Shown in pieces: positions 52,057-61,781 of a stretch of DNA of 64,000 nucleotides. The notes below the pieces were generated by a model. The model worked only from the letters and a program-made list of their open reading frames with translations. It was not told the DNA's origin and did no database searches. A program made the position numbers and the translations under genes. Source of the stretch: Kitasatospora sp. MAP5-34 (GTDB taxonomy: Bacteria; Actinomycetota; Actinomycetes; Streptomycetales; Streptomycetaceae); NCBI RefSeq assembly GCF_029894335.1, contig NZ_JARXZC010000010.1:62001-126000 (forward strand). Direction: 5' to 3'. Positions within the stretch are counted from its first letter, which is position 1, and each line of letters starts with the position of its first letter.

Positions 52057-53067
52057 GTGAAGCTGGCCGGTGGGTACGGGATGCCGCCGGAGTGGACCTT
52101 GGGCCGGGTCTTCACCGAGTGGACGTTGGAACCGGTGGTGGCCGCCGTGGCGGTGCTCGCCCTGGCGGGGTACCTGCTCGGGGTGGCGCGGCTGCGGCGG
52201 AGTGGTGAACCGTGGGCGCGCGGGCGGACGGTGGCCTTCGGGTCCGGTGTCGCGCTCTGGGTGTTCACCACCTGCTCGGGGATCGGGGTCTACGAGCGGG
52301 TGCTGTTCACGGACCGGGCCGTGCAGGCGGTGGTGCTGCTGATGGTGGTGCCGCTGCTGCTGGCGATGGGCGCGCCGGTCACCGTCCTGGCCGAGGGCTT
52401 CGGCGGGCGGCACCGGGACCGGCTGCTGGCGGCGCTGCGCGGGCGGGTCTCGAAGGTGCTGATGTTCCCGCTGGTGTCGACGGTGCTGCTGGTCGTGCCG
52501 CCGTGGCTGCTGTACTTCACGTCCTGGTACCGGCTCTCGCTCACCACGGACCTCTACAACGTCCTGTTCCACGTGGGGTTCGTGGCGTTCGGGCTGGCGT
52601 ACTTCTGGCCGAGGCTGCAGATCGACCCGGTGGGGCGGCACTACCACCCGATGATCGGTGTGGTGATCACCGTCGCCGAGGTGATCTTCGACGCGGCGCT
52701 CGGCTTCATCCTGGTCTTCGGCTCGCACCTGCTGGTACCGGACTACTGGGCCGCGCTCGCCCGCCCCTGGGGCATGTCCGCGCAGCAGGACCAGTCCTGG
52801 GGCGGAGCCGTCCTGTGGGGGCTCGGGGACATCGCCGGTATCCCGTTCATGGTCGCGCTGATCGTCCGGGTGATCCGCGAGGAGCGGGTGCGGACCGTCC
52901 AGGTGGACCGGGAGCTGGACGCCCAGGAGGCGGCCGAGGCGGCGGCGGAGGTCGTGGTCGCTGCGGCAGGCGTAACCGAGAAGACCGACGCGGCCGAGGC
53001 GCCTGCCGAGCAGGAGCGACCCTGGTGGGAGACCGACCCCCGGTTCGCCGGCCGCTACGGGAAGTAG
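52057..53067 (+). CDS. CtaG-like cytochrome c oxidase assembly membrane protein
   Basis: A 336-residue protein with about seven membrane helices and the family pattern of the caa3-type CtaG group: HLL-type ALWVFTTCSGIGVYERVLF, then VVLLMVVPLLLAMGAPVTVL, HVGFVAFGLAYFWPRLQIDP and a conserved RHYHPMIGVVI. Members help insert copper into terminal oxidases. The C-terminal 70 residues are a cytoplasmic alanine/glutamate-rich tail ending WWETDPRFAGRYGK. GTG 52057 is chosen for GAGGG about 10 nt upstream; ATG 52081 is the alternative. The usual histidines are only partly visible, so metal binding is uncertain. Confidence 0.82.
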   Translation: MKLAGGYGMPPEWTLGRVFTEWTLEPVVAAVAVLALAGYLLGVARLRRSGEPWARGRTVAFGSGVALWVFTTCSGIGVYERVLFTDRAVQAVVLLMVVPLLLAMGAPVTVLAEGFGGRHRDRLLAALRGRVSKVLMFPLVSTVLLVVPPWLLYFTSWYRLSLTTDLYNVLFHVGFVAFGLAYFWPRLQIDPVGRHYHPMIGVVITVAEVIFDAALGFILVFGSHLLVPDYWAALARPWGMSAQQDQSWGGAVLWGLGDIAGIPFMVALIVRVIREERVRTVQVDRELDAQEAAEAAAEVVVAAAGVTEKTDAAEAPAEQERPWWETDPRFAGRYGK

Positions 53068-53092
53068 CGGCCCGTAGGCCGGTCTCCGCTCG

Positions 53093-54673
53093 TCAGTTGA
53101 CGCAGGGGATGCCGCCGGCCTTCACGGCCGGCCCCTGCATCGGGAGGGCGCTGTCCGGCTCGGGGGAGCCGCTGCCGCTCGCCGGGCCGCCGGGGGGCGG
53201 TGGAGCGGCGTAGTTCGCGCCGAGGACGACCACGATGTGCCCGGCGGGTGTGCCGCCGGACGCCGTCGCCGACACGCCGTACCGGGCGGCGACCTGCTCG
53301 GCCGAGGCCCTGGCACCGCTGCCGTAGCTGACCGTGGTGCTCCTGGGGTGGCTGCTCGCCGTCCCGATCCGGCCCTCGGTGAGGCCCAGCGCGACCAGCG
53401 CCCGGGACTCCGTCCCGGCGGCGTGGCCGACTGCGGAGGCGTTGAACACGTCGACCGTCCCGGTGAGCTTCTCGCTGCTCGGCGCGGCTGCCGCCGGCGT
53501 GCTGGGCGCGTCGGTGGCGGCGTCGGCCGTGGGGGGCGGCGGCGCCGGGTCGTGCCCGGTCAGCTGCATGACGATGCGCTTGATCAGGACCGGGTCGACG
53601 GTGTTGACGTCCTCGCCGCCGATGGTCTTGAACCCGGAGATCGGCAGCGTGTTGAACTCGACGTTCCCGCCCGTCAGGTTGGGCGCCTGCTGCGCGAAGT
53701 CCAGGATGTTCCACGAACTGTCTATCACCACGTCCTTCTTGACCACGTCGAACAGCGACTGCATCTTGCCCAGGTCGCCGAAGATGCCCTGCTGCTTGAG
53801 CTTGTACTCCACGGAGGAGATGAACGCCTGCTGCCGGTGGGTCCGGTCGAGGTCGCCGCCGGGGAGGTTGTGCCGCTGGCGGACGAACGAGAGCGCGTCC
53901 GAGGCGTTCAGGGAGTTGATCCCGGCGGGCAGCTTGAGCCCGGTGCCGCCGCCCTCGTGGGTGGCGGTGCGGGCGACGATCGGGTCGCTGACGGCGTTGT
54001 TCAGGCAGACCTGGATCGGCTCCAGCGCCTTGGCGATGTCGTAGAAGCCGATCAGGTTGACCTCGGCGAAGTGGTCGATCGGGATGCCCAGGAACTGCTG
54101 CACGGTGGCCAGGGTGGACTTGCGGCCGGCCTCCCGGGTCTGCCGCTCGAAGTCGGACTTGGACAGTTTCCGGCCGGCGAGCTTCTGCTCGGCCGCGTCC
54201 TTGGCGATCGCGTACGCCTCCTTGATCTTGTGCATCCGGCCGTCGGCGCCGACGGTCTGCACGTAGTCGTCGCGCGGGATGGAGAGCGCGGTGACTTTCC
54301 CGCCGTTCGCCGGGATGTGCATCACGATCAGGGTGTTGGTGTTGTAGCCGCCGATGTCGCTGCTGCTGCCCGCGTGCAGCTCGTCCGAGACGACGTTGTC
54401 GGGCAGCGGGTTGCCGTCCATGTCGAACCGGCTGTCGAGGCCGATCAGCAGCAGGTTGACCGAGTTGTCCAGGTGCGGCGGTGCGCCCTTCCGGATGTCG
54501 TCCACCGCCTGCGAGGTGGACATGCCGTCGGTCAGCGAGTGGTAGGCGTACCAGACGAAGCCGCTGGTGCCGAGCACAACGAACGAGGCCGCGCAGGCGG
54601 CGGCCCGCCCGGCGACGAGCAGCGGGGAGACGCGGCGCCTGCTCCGGTTGCCCGGCTGCTGCTGCTCACCCAT
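53093..54673 (-). CDS. LytR-CpsA-Psr (LCP) family cell-wall glycopolymer ligase
   Basis: A 526-residue membrane enzyme that attaches wall glycopolymers to peptidoglycan. A basic N terminus and helix at about 25-48 (AACAASFVVLGTSGFVWYAY) lead to the extracellular LCP domain with LLLIGLDSR, SDTLIV-like TNTLIVMHI, the arginine motif ALSIPRDDYV and the RQRHNLPGGDLDRTHRQQAF block with catalytic arginines. A LytR_C domain follows (GTVDVFNASAVGHAAGT and VVVLGANYA). ATG 54673 has AGGAGG about 8 nt upstream and overlaps the end of the upstream membrane protein gene by 8 nt. Confidence 0.94.
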   Translation of the reverse strand: MGEQQQPGNRSRRRVSPLLVAGRAAACAASFVVLGTSGFVWYAYHSLTDGMSTSQAVDDIRKGAPPHLDNSVNLLLIGLDSRFDMDGNPLPDNVVSDELHAGSSSDIGGYNTNTLIVMHIPANGGKVTALSIPRDDYVQTVGADGRMHKIKEAYAIAKDAAEQKLAGRKLSKSDFERQTREAGRKSTLATVQQFLGIPIDHFAEVNLIGFYDIAKALEPIQVCLNNAVSDPIVARTATHEGGGTGLKLPAGINSLNASDALSFVRQRHNLPGGDLDRTHRQQAFISSVEYKLKQQGIFGDLGKMQSLFDVVKKDVVIDSSWNILDFAQQAPNLTGGNVEFNTLPISGFKTIGGEDVNTVDPVLIKRIVMQLTGHDPAPPPPTADAATDAPSTPAAAAPSSEKLTGTVDVFNASAVGHAAGTESRALVALGLTEGRIGTASSHPRSTTVSYGSGARASAEQVAARYGVSATASGGTPAGHIVVVLGANYAAPPPPGGPASGSGSPEPDSALPMQGPAVKAGGIPCVN

Positions 54674-55286
54674 GACGGTGCCTCCTGCCACGCCCGATCC
54701 GCACCAGCACCACGGTCAGTGCCGCCGCGAGCGCCACGATCATCACCGGGAAGCCGGTGATCGTCCAATGCGCCGCGCCGGTCGCCAGGGATCGGACGTT
54801 CCGGTACTTGCCGGGGTTCGCGAGCAGCTCGGCGACGGCGGTCACGGCCAGTACGACCGGCGGCCCCGCCGGTACCACCCACCACCAGCCGCCCCGCCCG
54901 ACCAGGGCGGCGGAGCCGCCGCAGCCGAGGACGGCACAGACCGCGAAGAACAGCCCGACCCCCGGGCCGAACGCCTCGTCGGCACCGGCTCCGAGCAGTG
55001 GCAGCCCGATCAGCAGCACGGTCGCGCACCGACCCCGGCCGCCGGACGGACTCCGTCTGCAATGCGACCGGCGCACCGGACGGGCCGTTGTATCCGCCCG
55101 GTCGGTCGCGGCCGCCCGGTCCGTGGTGCCCGTCCGGTCCGCCGTGCCGGCCCGGTTCGCCGCGTTCACGCGGCACGCCACGTCCGCCCGGGGCCCGTTG
55201 TCCGCGCCCCGGGACGGTGGGGGCACCTGCTCGTTCCGCCGGAGATCCCTGTCCCCGACGGTCACGCCCGTCGCCTGCTCTGCCAT
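54666..55286 (-). CDS. Small multi-pass membrane protein upstream of LCP gene (DUF6542-like)
   Basis: A 206-residue protein. The N-terminal 90 residues are cytoplasmic, arginine/alanine-rich, with a repeated RxGTTDRA/ATDRA pattern. Four hydrophobic segments follow (TVLLIGLPLLGAGA, VGLFFAVCAVLGCGG, WWWVVPAGPPVVLAVTAVAELL and the last ITGFPVMIVALAAALTVVLV). The layout is like DUF6542 proteins that accompany LCP genes in Streptomyces; the match is tentative. ATG 55286 has GGTGAGG 4-6 nt upstream. The gene overlaps the LCP gene by 8 nt, so a joint role in wall polymer assembly is plausible. Confidence 0.7.
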   Translation of the reverse strand: MAEQATGVTVGDRDLRRNEQVPPPSRGADNGPRADVACRVNAANRAGTADRTGTTDRAAATDRADTTARPVRRSHCRRSPSGGRGRCATVLLIGLPLLGAGADEAFGPGVGLFFAVCAVLGCGGSAALVGRGGWWWVVPAGPPVVLAVTAVAELLANPGKYRNVRSLATGAAHWTITGFPVMIVALAAALTVVLVRIGRGRRHRHG

Positions 55287-55620
55287 GCGCCTCACCCTTG
55301 TCCGGTCGTCCTGTCCGGTCCTCCGCCTGCGCCGCCCGGGTCGCGGCGGCCCGGCGGTCAGGACCGGGAGTGCGCCGGTCCCCGCGTCGGGCGTCTCACG
55401 ACCCGCCGTCGGTTACGGCGGCCACGTGATTAACGACCCCGGGCACGGTTGGTATCAGCACGGGTCGTCCGGCCCGGTTCTCCGGTACGTCCGCGTCCGG
55501 GGGTGGGGCCCGCGACGCCGCCGTCACCTGGTCGAAGGGGAGCGGGCAGGGGTTCGCCGTCGAAATCCTGCCCGCCGACGGTGCGGGCGTTCGAGTGCGG
55601 CAGGGGCGGGCGGCTCGGCG
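55287..55620. other. Intergenic region without supported gene
   Basis: 334 bp between two minus-strand genes. It contains short direct repeats of TGTCCGGTCGTCC/TGTCCGGTCCTCC near 55300-55325 and an open but unsupported plus-strand frame. I see no clear promoter or hairpin. Confidence 0.4.
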
Positions 55621-56373
55621 TCAGGCGCGCAGGAAGGCCTCCAGCGCGGTCGCGAAGGCCACCGGGATCTCGTGCATCGGGTAGTGGCCGGAGTTGGGCA
55701 TGATCTCCAGCTCGGCCTCCGGGTAGTGGGTGAGCCAGGTGGCGCGCATCAGCTCGGCGGAGAGGGCCGGGTCGTACTCGCCGACGAAGACCTTGACCGG
55801 GAGACGGGACCCGCTGATCTTGGCCGCGAAGTCCAGGGTGGTCCACTCGTCCAGGTAGGCGGCGACGGCCTCCGGGCGGGAGCCGGCGACCGACCGGGCG
55901 GTCATCCGGTCCAGCCAGACGCCCGTAGCCCGGCTGCCGGTGGCCATGTCGAGGATGGCGCGGCGGTTGGCCGGCCGGCCGGGGGCGCCATGGAACAGGT
56001 CGTACGCGTCCGCCTCCAGCGGGAAGGCGGCGGCGGGCACCGGGGTGACCCCGACCAGTTTGCGCACCCGGTGCGGCGCCTCGGCGAGCACCCGCTGCGC
56101 CGCCTTGCCCCCCATCGAATGCCCGACCAGCGAGAAGCGCTCCCAGCCCAGCTGGTCGGCGAGGTCCAGGGCGTCCCGGGCGATCTCGGCGAGGGTGAAC
56201 TCCCCAGCCACGTCGGCCCGTTCGCCGTAACCCCGGTAGTCCAGGAAGGCGTAGGTGAAGGTGTCGCCGTCCAGGTGGTCGAGGAACGGCCCCCAGCCGG
56301 TGCTGGTGCCGAACCAGTCGTGCAGCACGATGACCGCGTGCTCGCCGGTGCCGATCGTGCGGTGGCTGATCAT
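55621..56373 (-). CDS. Alpha/beta hydrolase
   Basis: A 250-residue hydrolase. The oxyanion region is VIVLHDWFGTSTGW, the nucleophile elbow GHSMGG lies near residue 93, the acid residue is in VFVGEYDPALS and the histidine in NSGHYPMHE near residue 230, so the triad is complete. The cap region is of moderate size. Such enzymes include esterases, haloperoxidase-like enzymes and lactonases; the substrate cannot be told. ATG 56373 has GGGAG about 7 nt upstream. It is divergent from the Ppx/GppA gene. Confidence 0.9.
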   Translation of the reverse strand: MISHRTIGTGEHAVIVLHDWFGTSTGWGPFLDHLDGDTFTYAFLDYRGYGERADVAGEFTLAEIARDALDLADQLGWERFSLVGHSMGGKAAQRVLAEAPHRVRKLVGVTPVPAAAFPLEADAYDLFHGAPGRPANRRAILDMATGSRATGVWLDRMTARSVAGSRPEAVAAYLDEWTTLDFAAKISGSRLPVKVFVGEYDPALSAELMRATWLTHYPEAELEIMPNSGHYPMHEIPVAFATALEAFLRA

Positions 56374-56551
56374 GTGCAACTCCCGGTGAGTGGTTTGGGG
56401 GCAGCCTGCCCACTCGTCACGGACGGCGAACCAGCCAGGAGCGCGCGGGCCCCTGGGACGCAGGGGATATGACCGACTGTCAGTCGATCCGGCCGGAATC
56501 CCCGGTCGCGGAGCTGTGTGCAAGGGGGACGGGCGAGCGGGCCGGATCGCG

Positions 56552-56557
56552 TAGCGT
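56552..56557 (+). promoter_or_regulatory. -10 element of the leaderless ppx transcript
   Basis: TAGCGT ends 8 nt before ATG 56566. Confidence 0.5.
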
Positions 56558-56565
56558 GGAGAGTT

Positions 56566-57522
56566 ATGCGACTCGGTGTGCTCGACGTAGGTTCCAACAC
56601 CGTCCACTTCCTGGTGGTGGACGCCCACCCCGGTGCTGCCCCGCTGCCCGCCTACTCCCACAAGGCCGAGCTGCGGTTGGCGGAGCTGCTCGACGCCGAC
56701 GGCGCGATCACTGACGACGGGGTCGACAAGCTGGTCGGCATGGTGGCGTCCTCGATAAAGGTCGCCGAGGACAAGGGCGTGGTGGACCTGCTGCCGTTCG
56801 CGACCTCCGCCGTCCGGGAGGCCGTCAACGGCGAGGCCGTGCTGCGCAAGGTGGCGGAGGAGACCGGGGTGGAGCTGCGGGTGCTCTCCGGCCAGGACGA
56901 GGCCCGGCTGACCTTCCTCGCGGTGCGCCGCTGGTTCGGCTGGTCCTCCGGGCGGCTGTTCAACCTCGACATCGGCGGCGGCTCGCTGGAGATCGCCTGC
57001 GGCATCGACGAGCAGCCCGACATCGCCTGCTCCCTGCCACTCGGCGCCGGACGCCTCACCGCCCGGCTGCCCGGTGACATCGCCGACCCCGAGGACGTCC
57101 GCGAGCTGCGGCGGCACATCCGGGCGGAGATCGCCCGGGCGGCGGGTGAGTTCGCCCGGCTCGGCCCGCCCGACCACGCCGTCGCCACCTCCAAGACCTT
57201 CAAGCAGCTGGCCAGGATGACCGGCGCGGCCGGAGCGGACGCGGGCCCGCTGGCGGCCCGGCGCCTCACCAAGGCCGGCCTCGCCGCCTGGGTGCCCCGG
57301 CTCGCCGCGATGACCGTCGCCGAGCGGGCCCGGATCCCCGGCGTGTCGGAGGGGCGGGCGAGACAGCTGCTGGCCGGCGCGCTGGTGGCGGACGCCGCGA
57401 TGGACCTGTTCCGCCTCGAAGAGCTGGACATCTGCCCCTGGGCGCTGCGCGAGGGCATCATCCTGCGCCGCCTCGACGCCCTGGACGGCTCCTCCGAGCG
57501 GCGGCCCGCGCTCGCCGGCTGA
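56566..57522 (+). CDS. ppx: Ppx/GppA-family phosphatase (exopolyphosphatase-like)
   Basis: A 318-residue ASKHA-fold phosphatase acting on polyphosphate or pppGpp. [15 protein letters not shown] near the N terminus is the phosphate 1 motif; [12 protein letters not shown], the catalytic-glutamate region [17 protein letters not shown], and [15 protein letters not shown] (phosphate 2) follow. It lacks the C-terminal HD domain of the long E. coli enzyme, as is usual for actinobacterial Ppx1-type proteins. ATG 56566 is supported by the leaderless -10. It affects stringent response and phosphate storage. Confidence 0.92.
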   Translation: MRLGVLDVGSNTVHFLVVDAHPGAAPLPAYSHKAELRLAELLDADGAITDDGVDKLVGMVASSIKVAEDKGVVDLLPFATSAVREAVNGEAVLRKVAEETGVELRVLSGQDEARLTFLAVRRWFGWSSGRLFNLDIGGGSLEIACGIDEQPDIACSLPLGAGRLTARLPGDIADPEDVRELRRHIRAEIARAAGEFARLGPPDHAVATSKTFKQLARMTGAAGADAGPLAARRLTKAGLAAWVPRLAAMTVAERARIPGVSEGRARQLLAGALVADAAMDLFRLEELDICPWALREGIILRRLDALDGSSERRPALAG

Positions 57523-57593
57523 GGCCAGGCACCCGCCGGGTGAGCATGCTCACGGTCGGCCGAGGCGCGGCCCCATTCCGCCGTCCGGCCGCA

Positions 57594-57599
57594 TACGCT
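57594..57599 (+). promoter_or_regulatory. -10 element of a leaderless transcript
   Basis: TACGCT ends 7 nt before GTG 57607. Confidence 0.5.
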
Positions 57600-57606
57600 G
57601 TGTCCC

Positions 57607-58704
57607 GTGGCGGAACCAGCGGACGAGGACGGAACGCAGGCGGGCCGCGCTGCCAGTACCGGTGCCGGGCAGCCGCGGGCGGCCGGGACGCGCCGGGCCA
57701 GGGCGAAGGCCGCCGAGCCGGTTAAGGCCGGGCCGGCCGCCAGGACGACCGGTAGACCCCCGAAGGTCGCCAAGCCCACGAAGGTCGCCAAGGCCGTCAA
57801 GGCCGTGAAGTCCGCGAAGGCCGTGAAGCAGGCCAAGTCCGCGAAGGCCGCCCCGCTGCTGCGCACCACCGACCGGCTGGTGCTGCCCCCGCACCCGGAG
57901 CTGCACGTCCCGGACACCAAGGTGCTGCTCTCCACCGCCTCCGTCTACCCCGAGACCACCGCCACCGCCTTCGAGCTCGCCGCCAAGCTCGGCTACGACG
58001 GGGTCGAGGTGATGGTCTGGAACGACCCGATCAGCCAGGACATCGAGGCGCTCCGCCGGCTCTCCGACGCCCACCGGATGCCGATCCACGCCGTGCACGC
58101 GCCCTGTCTGCTGATCACTCAGCGGGTGTGGACCACCGACCCGTGGACCAAGCTGGTCCGGGCCCGGGCGGCCGCCGAGAAGCTGGGCGCGGACACCGTG
58201 GTCGTCCACCCGCCGTTCCGCTGGCAGCGGCAGTACGCCCGGGACTTCGTCGAGGGGATCGGCCGGATGGCGGGCGAGACGGACGTCCGGTTCGCGGTCG
58301 AGAACATGTACCCCTGGCGGTACCGCGACCGCGAGGTGCTCGCGTACGCCCCCGGCTGGGACGTCACCGAGGAGGAGTACCGGCACTTCACCATCGACCT
58401 CTCGCACGCCTCGACCTCGCGGATCGACGCCTTCGAGATGGCCGACCGGATGGGGGAGCGGCTGGCCCACATCCACCTCGCGGACGGCTCCGGCTCCGGC
58501 AAGGACGAGCACCTCATCCCGGGACGCGGCGACCAGCCGTGCGCCGAGCTGCTGGAGCGGCTCGCCCGCACCGGTTTCGGCGGGCACGTGGTGCTGGAGG
58601 TCAACACCAGGCGCTCGGTCTCCCCCGCCGAACGCGAGGCCGATCTGGCCGAGGCGCTGGCCTTCACCCGTCTGCATCTGGCCACGCCGGCCCGCGTACG
58701 CTGA
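57607..58704 (+). CDS. TIM-barrel sugar-phosphate isomerase/epimerase with histone-like N terminus
   Basis: A 365-residue protein of the AP-endonuclease-2/xylose isomerase-like TIM-barrel family. The barrel starts at about residue 97 ([20 protein letters not shown]) and has metal-ligand positions in [34 protein letters not shown] and [21 protein letters not shown]. It is likely an isomerase or endonuclease-like enzyme of unknown substrate. Residues 1-90 form an unusual extension rich in lysine, alanine and proline with repeated AKAVK/KSAKAVK, like histone H1 tails. GTG 57607 with a leaderless -10 is the chosen start; no later start has a ribosome site. Confidence 0.85.
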   Translation: MAEPADEDGTQAGRAASTGAGQPRAAGTRRARAKAAEPVKAGPAARTTGRPPKVAKPTKVAKAVKAVKSAKAVKQAKSAKAAPLLRTTDRLVLPPHPELHVPDTKVLLSTASVYPETTATAFELAAKLGYDGVEVMVWNDPISQDIEALRRLSDAHRMPIHAVHAPCLLITQRVWTTDPWTKLVRARAAAEKLGADTVVVHPPFRWQRQYARDFVEGIGRMAGETDVRFAVENMYPWRYRDREVLAYAPGWDVTEEEYRHFTIDLSHASTSRIDAFEMADRMGERLAHIHLADGSGSGKDEHLIPGRGDQPCAELLERLARTGFGGHVVLEVNTRRSVSPAEREADLAEALAFTRLHLATPARVR

Positions 58705-58731
58705 CGGCAACAGTCGTTCTGAGGGGGAGAC

Positions 58732-59484
58732 ATGACGGACCTGCAGGAGCTGGCTTCATCCTTCGGATCGGTCGCGGCGGAGTACGACCGGGCCCGGCCC
58801 TCGTACCCGGGGGAGCTCTTCGACGAGCTGGAGCGCCTGGCCGGGCGCTCGCTCAAGGGCGCGAACGTGTTGGACGTCGGCGCGGGCACCGGCATCGCCA
58901 CCCGCCTGCTCGCCGGGCGCGGAGCCCGCGTCACCGCAGTGGAACCCACCCCCGGCATGGCCGCACAGTTCCACGCGATCACCCCGGAGCTGCCGCTCGT
59001 CCGGGGCAACGGCAACGACCTGCCGTTCCACGACGGCACCGCCGACCTGATCACCTACGCCCAGGCCTTCCACTGGACCGACCCGGCCCGTTCGATCCCC
59101 GAGGCGATCCGGGTGCTCCGCCCCGGCGGCTCGCTCGCCCTCTGGTGGAACGTCAAGGACCGCGACGTCGACTGGGTGCAGGCCCAGGAGGACCGCCTCG
59201 CGGCCGCGCTGTCCAGGTACCACGCGTACGGCGCGGTGAACGCGGTCGCCGACCAGTTGGAGCCGTACGGCCTGCGGGTCGGTACCGCCGTGCTGCGCTG
59301 GGAGCGCCGGGTCACCGTCGACAACGTGATCACCGACCTCGTCTCCCGCTCCTACCTGGCCTCCCTCACCCCGGAGCAGCGGGAGCCCGTACTCACCGCC
59401 GAGCGGGCGGCCCTGCTCGCCGAGTTCCCCGACGGGCAGATCACCGAGCCGTACGTCCTCGACCTCACCGTCGCGACCAAGTAG
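58732..59484 (+). CDS. Class I SAM-dependent methyltransferase
   Basis: A 250-residue Methyltransf_11-type enzyme. Motif I is [20 protein letters not shown] near residue 44, the acidic loop [13 protein letters not shown] and the post-I motif [22 protein letters not shown] follow, and [19 protein letters not shown] is the last core strand. The substrate is not known; such proteins are common in secondary and lipid metabolism. ATG 58732 has GAGGGGGAGA 3-8 nt upstream. Repeat copy E follows. Confidence 0.92.
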   Translation: MTDLQELASSFGSVAAEYDRARPSYPGELFDELERLAGRSLKGANVLDVGAGTGIATRLLAGRGARVTAVEPTPGMAAQFHAITPELPLVRGNGNDLPFHDGTADLITYAQAFHWTDPARSIPEAIRVLRPGGSLALWWNVKDRDVDWVQAQEDRLAAALSRYHAYGAVNAVADQLEPYGLRVGTAVLRWERRVTVDNVITDLVSRSYLASLTPEQREPVLTAERAALLAEFPDGQITEPYVLDLTVATK

Positions 59485-59498
59485 GGCGGCGAGTTTTT

Positions 59499-59575
59499 CA
59501 GGGGCGCGGGGAACTCCGCGAAACCGGAAGGCTCCCGGCCCGCAGCTTCCTGCCTCGCTCAGTCTCGCGGCGCCC
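59499..59575. repeat. Interspersed repeat copy E
   Basis: CAGGGGCGCGGGGAACTCCG starts at 59499, with the degenerate partner CGCGGCGCCCCCAGG near 59566. It lies between the methyltransferase and ilvD. Confidence 0.6.
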
Positions 59576-59705
59576 CCAGGTCTGCCCGAATCGCGGACGG
59601 AACGTCCATCGGCTGGACCGGAGGCGTAGGCTCGAGAGCCTCAGCGGCCCCGCATCTTCCAGCACCGCAGGCGGCCGCGAACAGCCTCCGAAGGAGTGGA
59701 GCACA

Positions 59706-61550
59706 GTGCCCGAGCTGAAGTCCCGTACGGTCACCCACGGTCGCAACATGGCAGGCGCCCGGGCGCTTCTCCGGGCGGCCGGCGTAGCCCGCGAGGACTT
59801 CGGCAAGCCGATCATCGCGGTGGCGAACTCCTTCACCGAGTTCGTGCCGGGCCACACCCACCTCCAGCCGGTCGGCCGGATCGTCTCCGAGGCGATCCAG
59901 GCCGCAGGAGGCATCCCGCGCGAGTTCAACACCATCGCGGTGGACGACGGCATCGCGATGGGCCACGCCGGGATGCTGTACTCGCTGCCTTCGCGCGACC
60001 TGATCGCCGACTCGGTCGAGTACATGGTCAACGCGCACTGCGCGGACGCGCTGGTCTGCATCTCCAACTGCGACAAGATCACCCCGGGCATGCTGATGGC
60101 CGCGCTGCGGCTCAACATCCCGGTGGTGTTCGTCTCCGGTGGCCCGATGGAGGCCGGTCAGGCCGTGCTGGTGGACGGTACGGTCCGCAAGCTCGACCTG
60201 ATCAACGCGATCTCCGACGCCGTGAACGAGAACGTCTCGGACGAGGACATCGCGATCATCGAGGAGAACGCCTGTCCGACCTGTGGGTCGTGTTCCGGGA
60301 TGTTCACCGCGAACTCGATGAACTGCCTGGCCGAGGCGATCGGCCTCGCGCTGCCCGGCAACGGCTCGGTGCTCGCCACCCACACGGCCCGCAAGGACCT
60401 CTACCAGGCGGCCGGCCGGAACATCGTCGAGATCACCAAGCGGCACTACCACGAGGACGACTACTCCGTCCTGCCGCGCAACATCGCCACCCGCGCCGCG
60501 TTCGAGAACGCGATGGCGCTGGACATCGCGATGGGCGGCTCGACCAACACCATCCTGCACCTGCTGGCCGCCGCGCAGGAGGCCGAGCTGGACTTCGACA
60601 TGCGGGCCATCGACGCGATCTCGCGCCGCGTCCCGTGCCTCAGCAAGGTCGCGCCGAACGGCAAGTACTACATGGAGGACGTCCACCGGGCTGGTGGCAT
60701 CCCGGCGATCCTGGGCGAGCTGTACCGGGGCGGCATGCTCAACGAGGACGTGCACACCGTGCACTCGCCCTCGCTCGCCGACTGGCTGAAGACCTGGGAC
60801 ATCCGGGGCGGCTCGCCGTCCCCCGAGGCCGTCGAGATGTTCCACGCCGCCCCCGGCTGCGTCCGCTCCGCCACCGCGTTCTCGCAGTCCGAGCGCTGGG
60901 ACACCCTGGACACCGACGCGGCGGGCGGCTGCATCCGCAGCGTCGAGCACGCGTACTCCACCGAGGGCGGCCTCGCCGTGCTGTACGGCAACCTCGCCGA
61001 GGACGGCTGCATCGTGAAGACGGCCGGTGTGGACGAGTCGATCTGGACCTTCAGCGGCCCGGCGGTGGTGGTCGAGTCGCAGGAGGACGCGGTGGACGCG
61101 ATCCTCACCAAGCGGATCAAGGAGGGCGACGTCGTCGTCATCCGCTACGAGGGCCCCAAGGGCGGCCCCGGCATGCAGGAGATGCTCTACCCGACCTCGT
61201 TCCTCAAGGGCCGGGGCCTCGGCAAGGCCTGCGCGCTGATCACCGACGGCCGGTTCTCCGGCGGCACCTCCGGCCTCTCGATCGGCCACGCCTCGCCCGA
61301 GGCGGCCTCCGGCGGCACCATCGCGCTGGTCGAGGACGGTGACGTCATCTCGATCGACATCCCGGGCCGCTCGGTCAACCTGGAGGTCTCGTTCGAGGAG
61401 CTGCACGAGCGCCGGCTGAAGCTGGAGGCGGAGACCGGCTACCGCCCGAAGAACCGCGACCGCCAGGTCAGCCAGGCCCTCAAGGCGTACGCCGCGATGG
61501 CCACCTCCGCCGACAAGGGCGCCGTCCGCGACGTGAGCAAGCTCGGCTGA
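59706..61550 (+). CDS. ilvD: Dihydroxy-acid dehydratase
   Basis: A 614-residue iron-sulfur enzyme of valine, leucine, isoleucine and pantoate-precursor synthesis. The cluster ligands are in [12 protein letters not shown] and [21 protein letters not shown] near residues 120-205, [12 protein letters not shown] and [13 protein letters not shown] are family blocks, and the catalytic serine region [16 protein letters not shown] lies near residue 520. GTG 59706 has AAGGAG about 9 nt upstream. A perfect terminator follows. Confidence 0.97.
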   Translation: MPELKSRTVTHGRNMAGARALLRAAGVAREDFGKPIIAVANSFTEFVPGHTHLQPVGRIVSEAIQAAGGIPREFNTIAVDDGIAMGHAGMLYSLPSRDLIADSVEYMVNAHCADALVCISNCDKITPGMLMAALRLNIPVVFVSGGPMEAGQAVLVDGTVRKLDLINAISDAVNENVSDEDIAIIEENACPTCGSCSGMFTANSMNCLAEAIGLALPGNGSVLATHTARKDLYQAAGRNIVEITKRHYHEDDYSVLPRNIATRAAFENAMALDIAMGGSTNTILHLLAAAQEAELDFDMRAIDAISRRVPCLSKVAPNGKYYMEDVHRAGGIPAILGELYRGGMLNEDVHTVHSPSLADWLKTWDIRGGSPSPEAVEMFHAAPGCVRSATAFSQSERWDTLDTDAAGGCIRSVEHAYSTEGGLAVLYGNLAEDGCIVKTAGVDESIWTFSGPAVVVESQEDAVDAILTKRIKEGDVVVIRYEGPKGGPGMQEMLYPTSFLKGRGLGKACALITDGRFSGGTSGLSIGHASPEAASGGTIALVEDGDVISIDIPGRSVNLEVSFEELHERRLKLEAETGYRPKNRDRQVSQALKAYAAMATSADKGAVRDVSKLG

Positions 61551-61567
61551 CGCACACTGGTGTTGGA

Positions 61568-61597
61568 GGGAGCCGCCCCGGCGAGGGGGCGGCTCCC
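61568..61597 (+). terminator. ilvD terminator
   Basis: Perfect 12-bp arms GGGAGCCGCCCC and GGGGCGGCTCCC at 61568-61579 and 61586-61597 with a 6-nt loop, 17 bp after the stop and followed by TTC TGT. Confidence 0.88.
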
Positions 61598-61768
61598 TTC
61601 TGTGACTCGCCCGCTCGCCTCCGGGCGCTTTGACCCGCTGCCGACACTCCTCGCTCCGGCACTCTCCCCCAGCCTCCGGCCGGGGGTGCCCCCACCGCTC
61701 GCTTGTCGGTCGTACCTTTCGGCAGCGGCGTGCCCTTCGGCTCGGGGCGGGAGGATCGCGGGCCGGGT

Positions 61769-61774
61769 CATAAT
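61769..61774 (+). promoter_or_regulatory. -10 element of a leaderless transcript
   Basis: CATAAT ends 7 nt before GTG 61782; the first base deviates from TANNNT. Confidence 0.4.
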
Positions 61775-61781
61775 CGGACCC

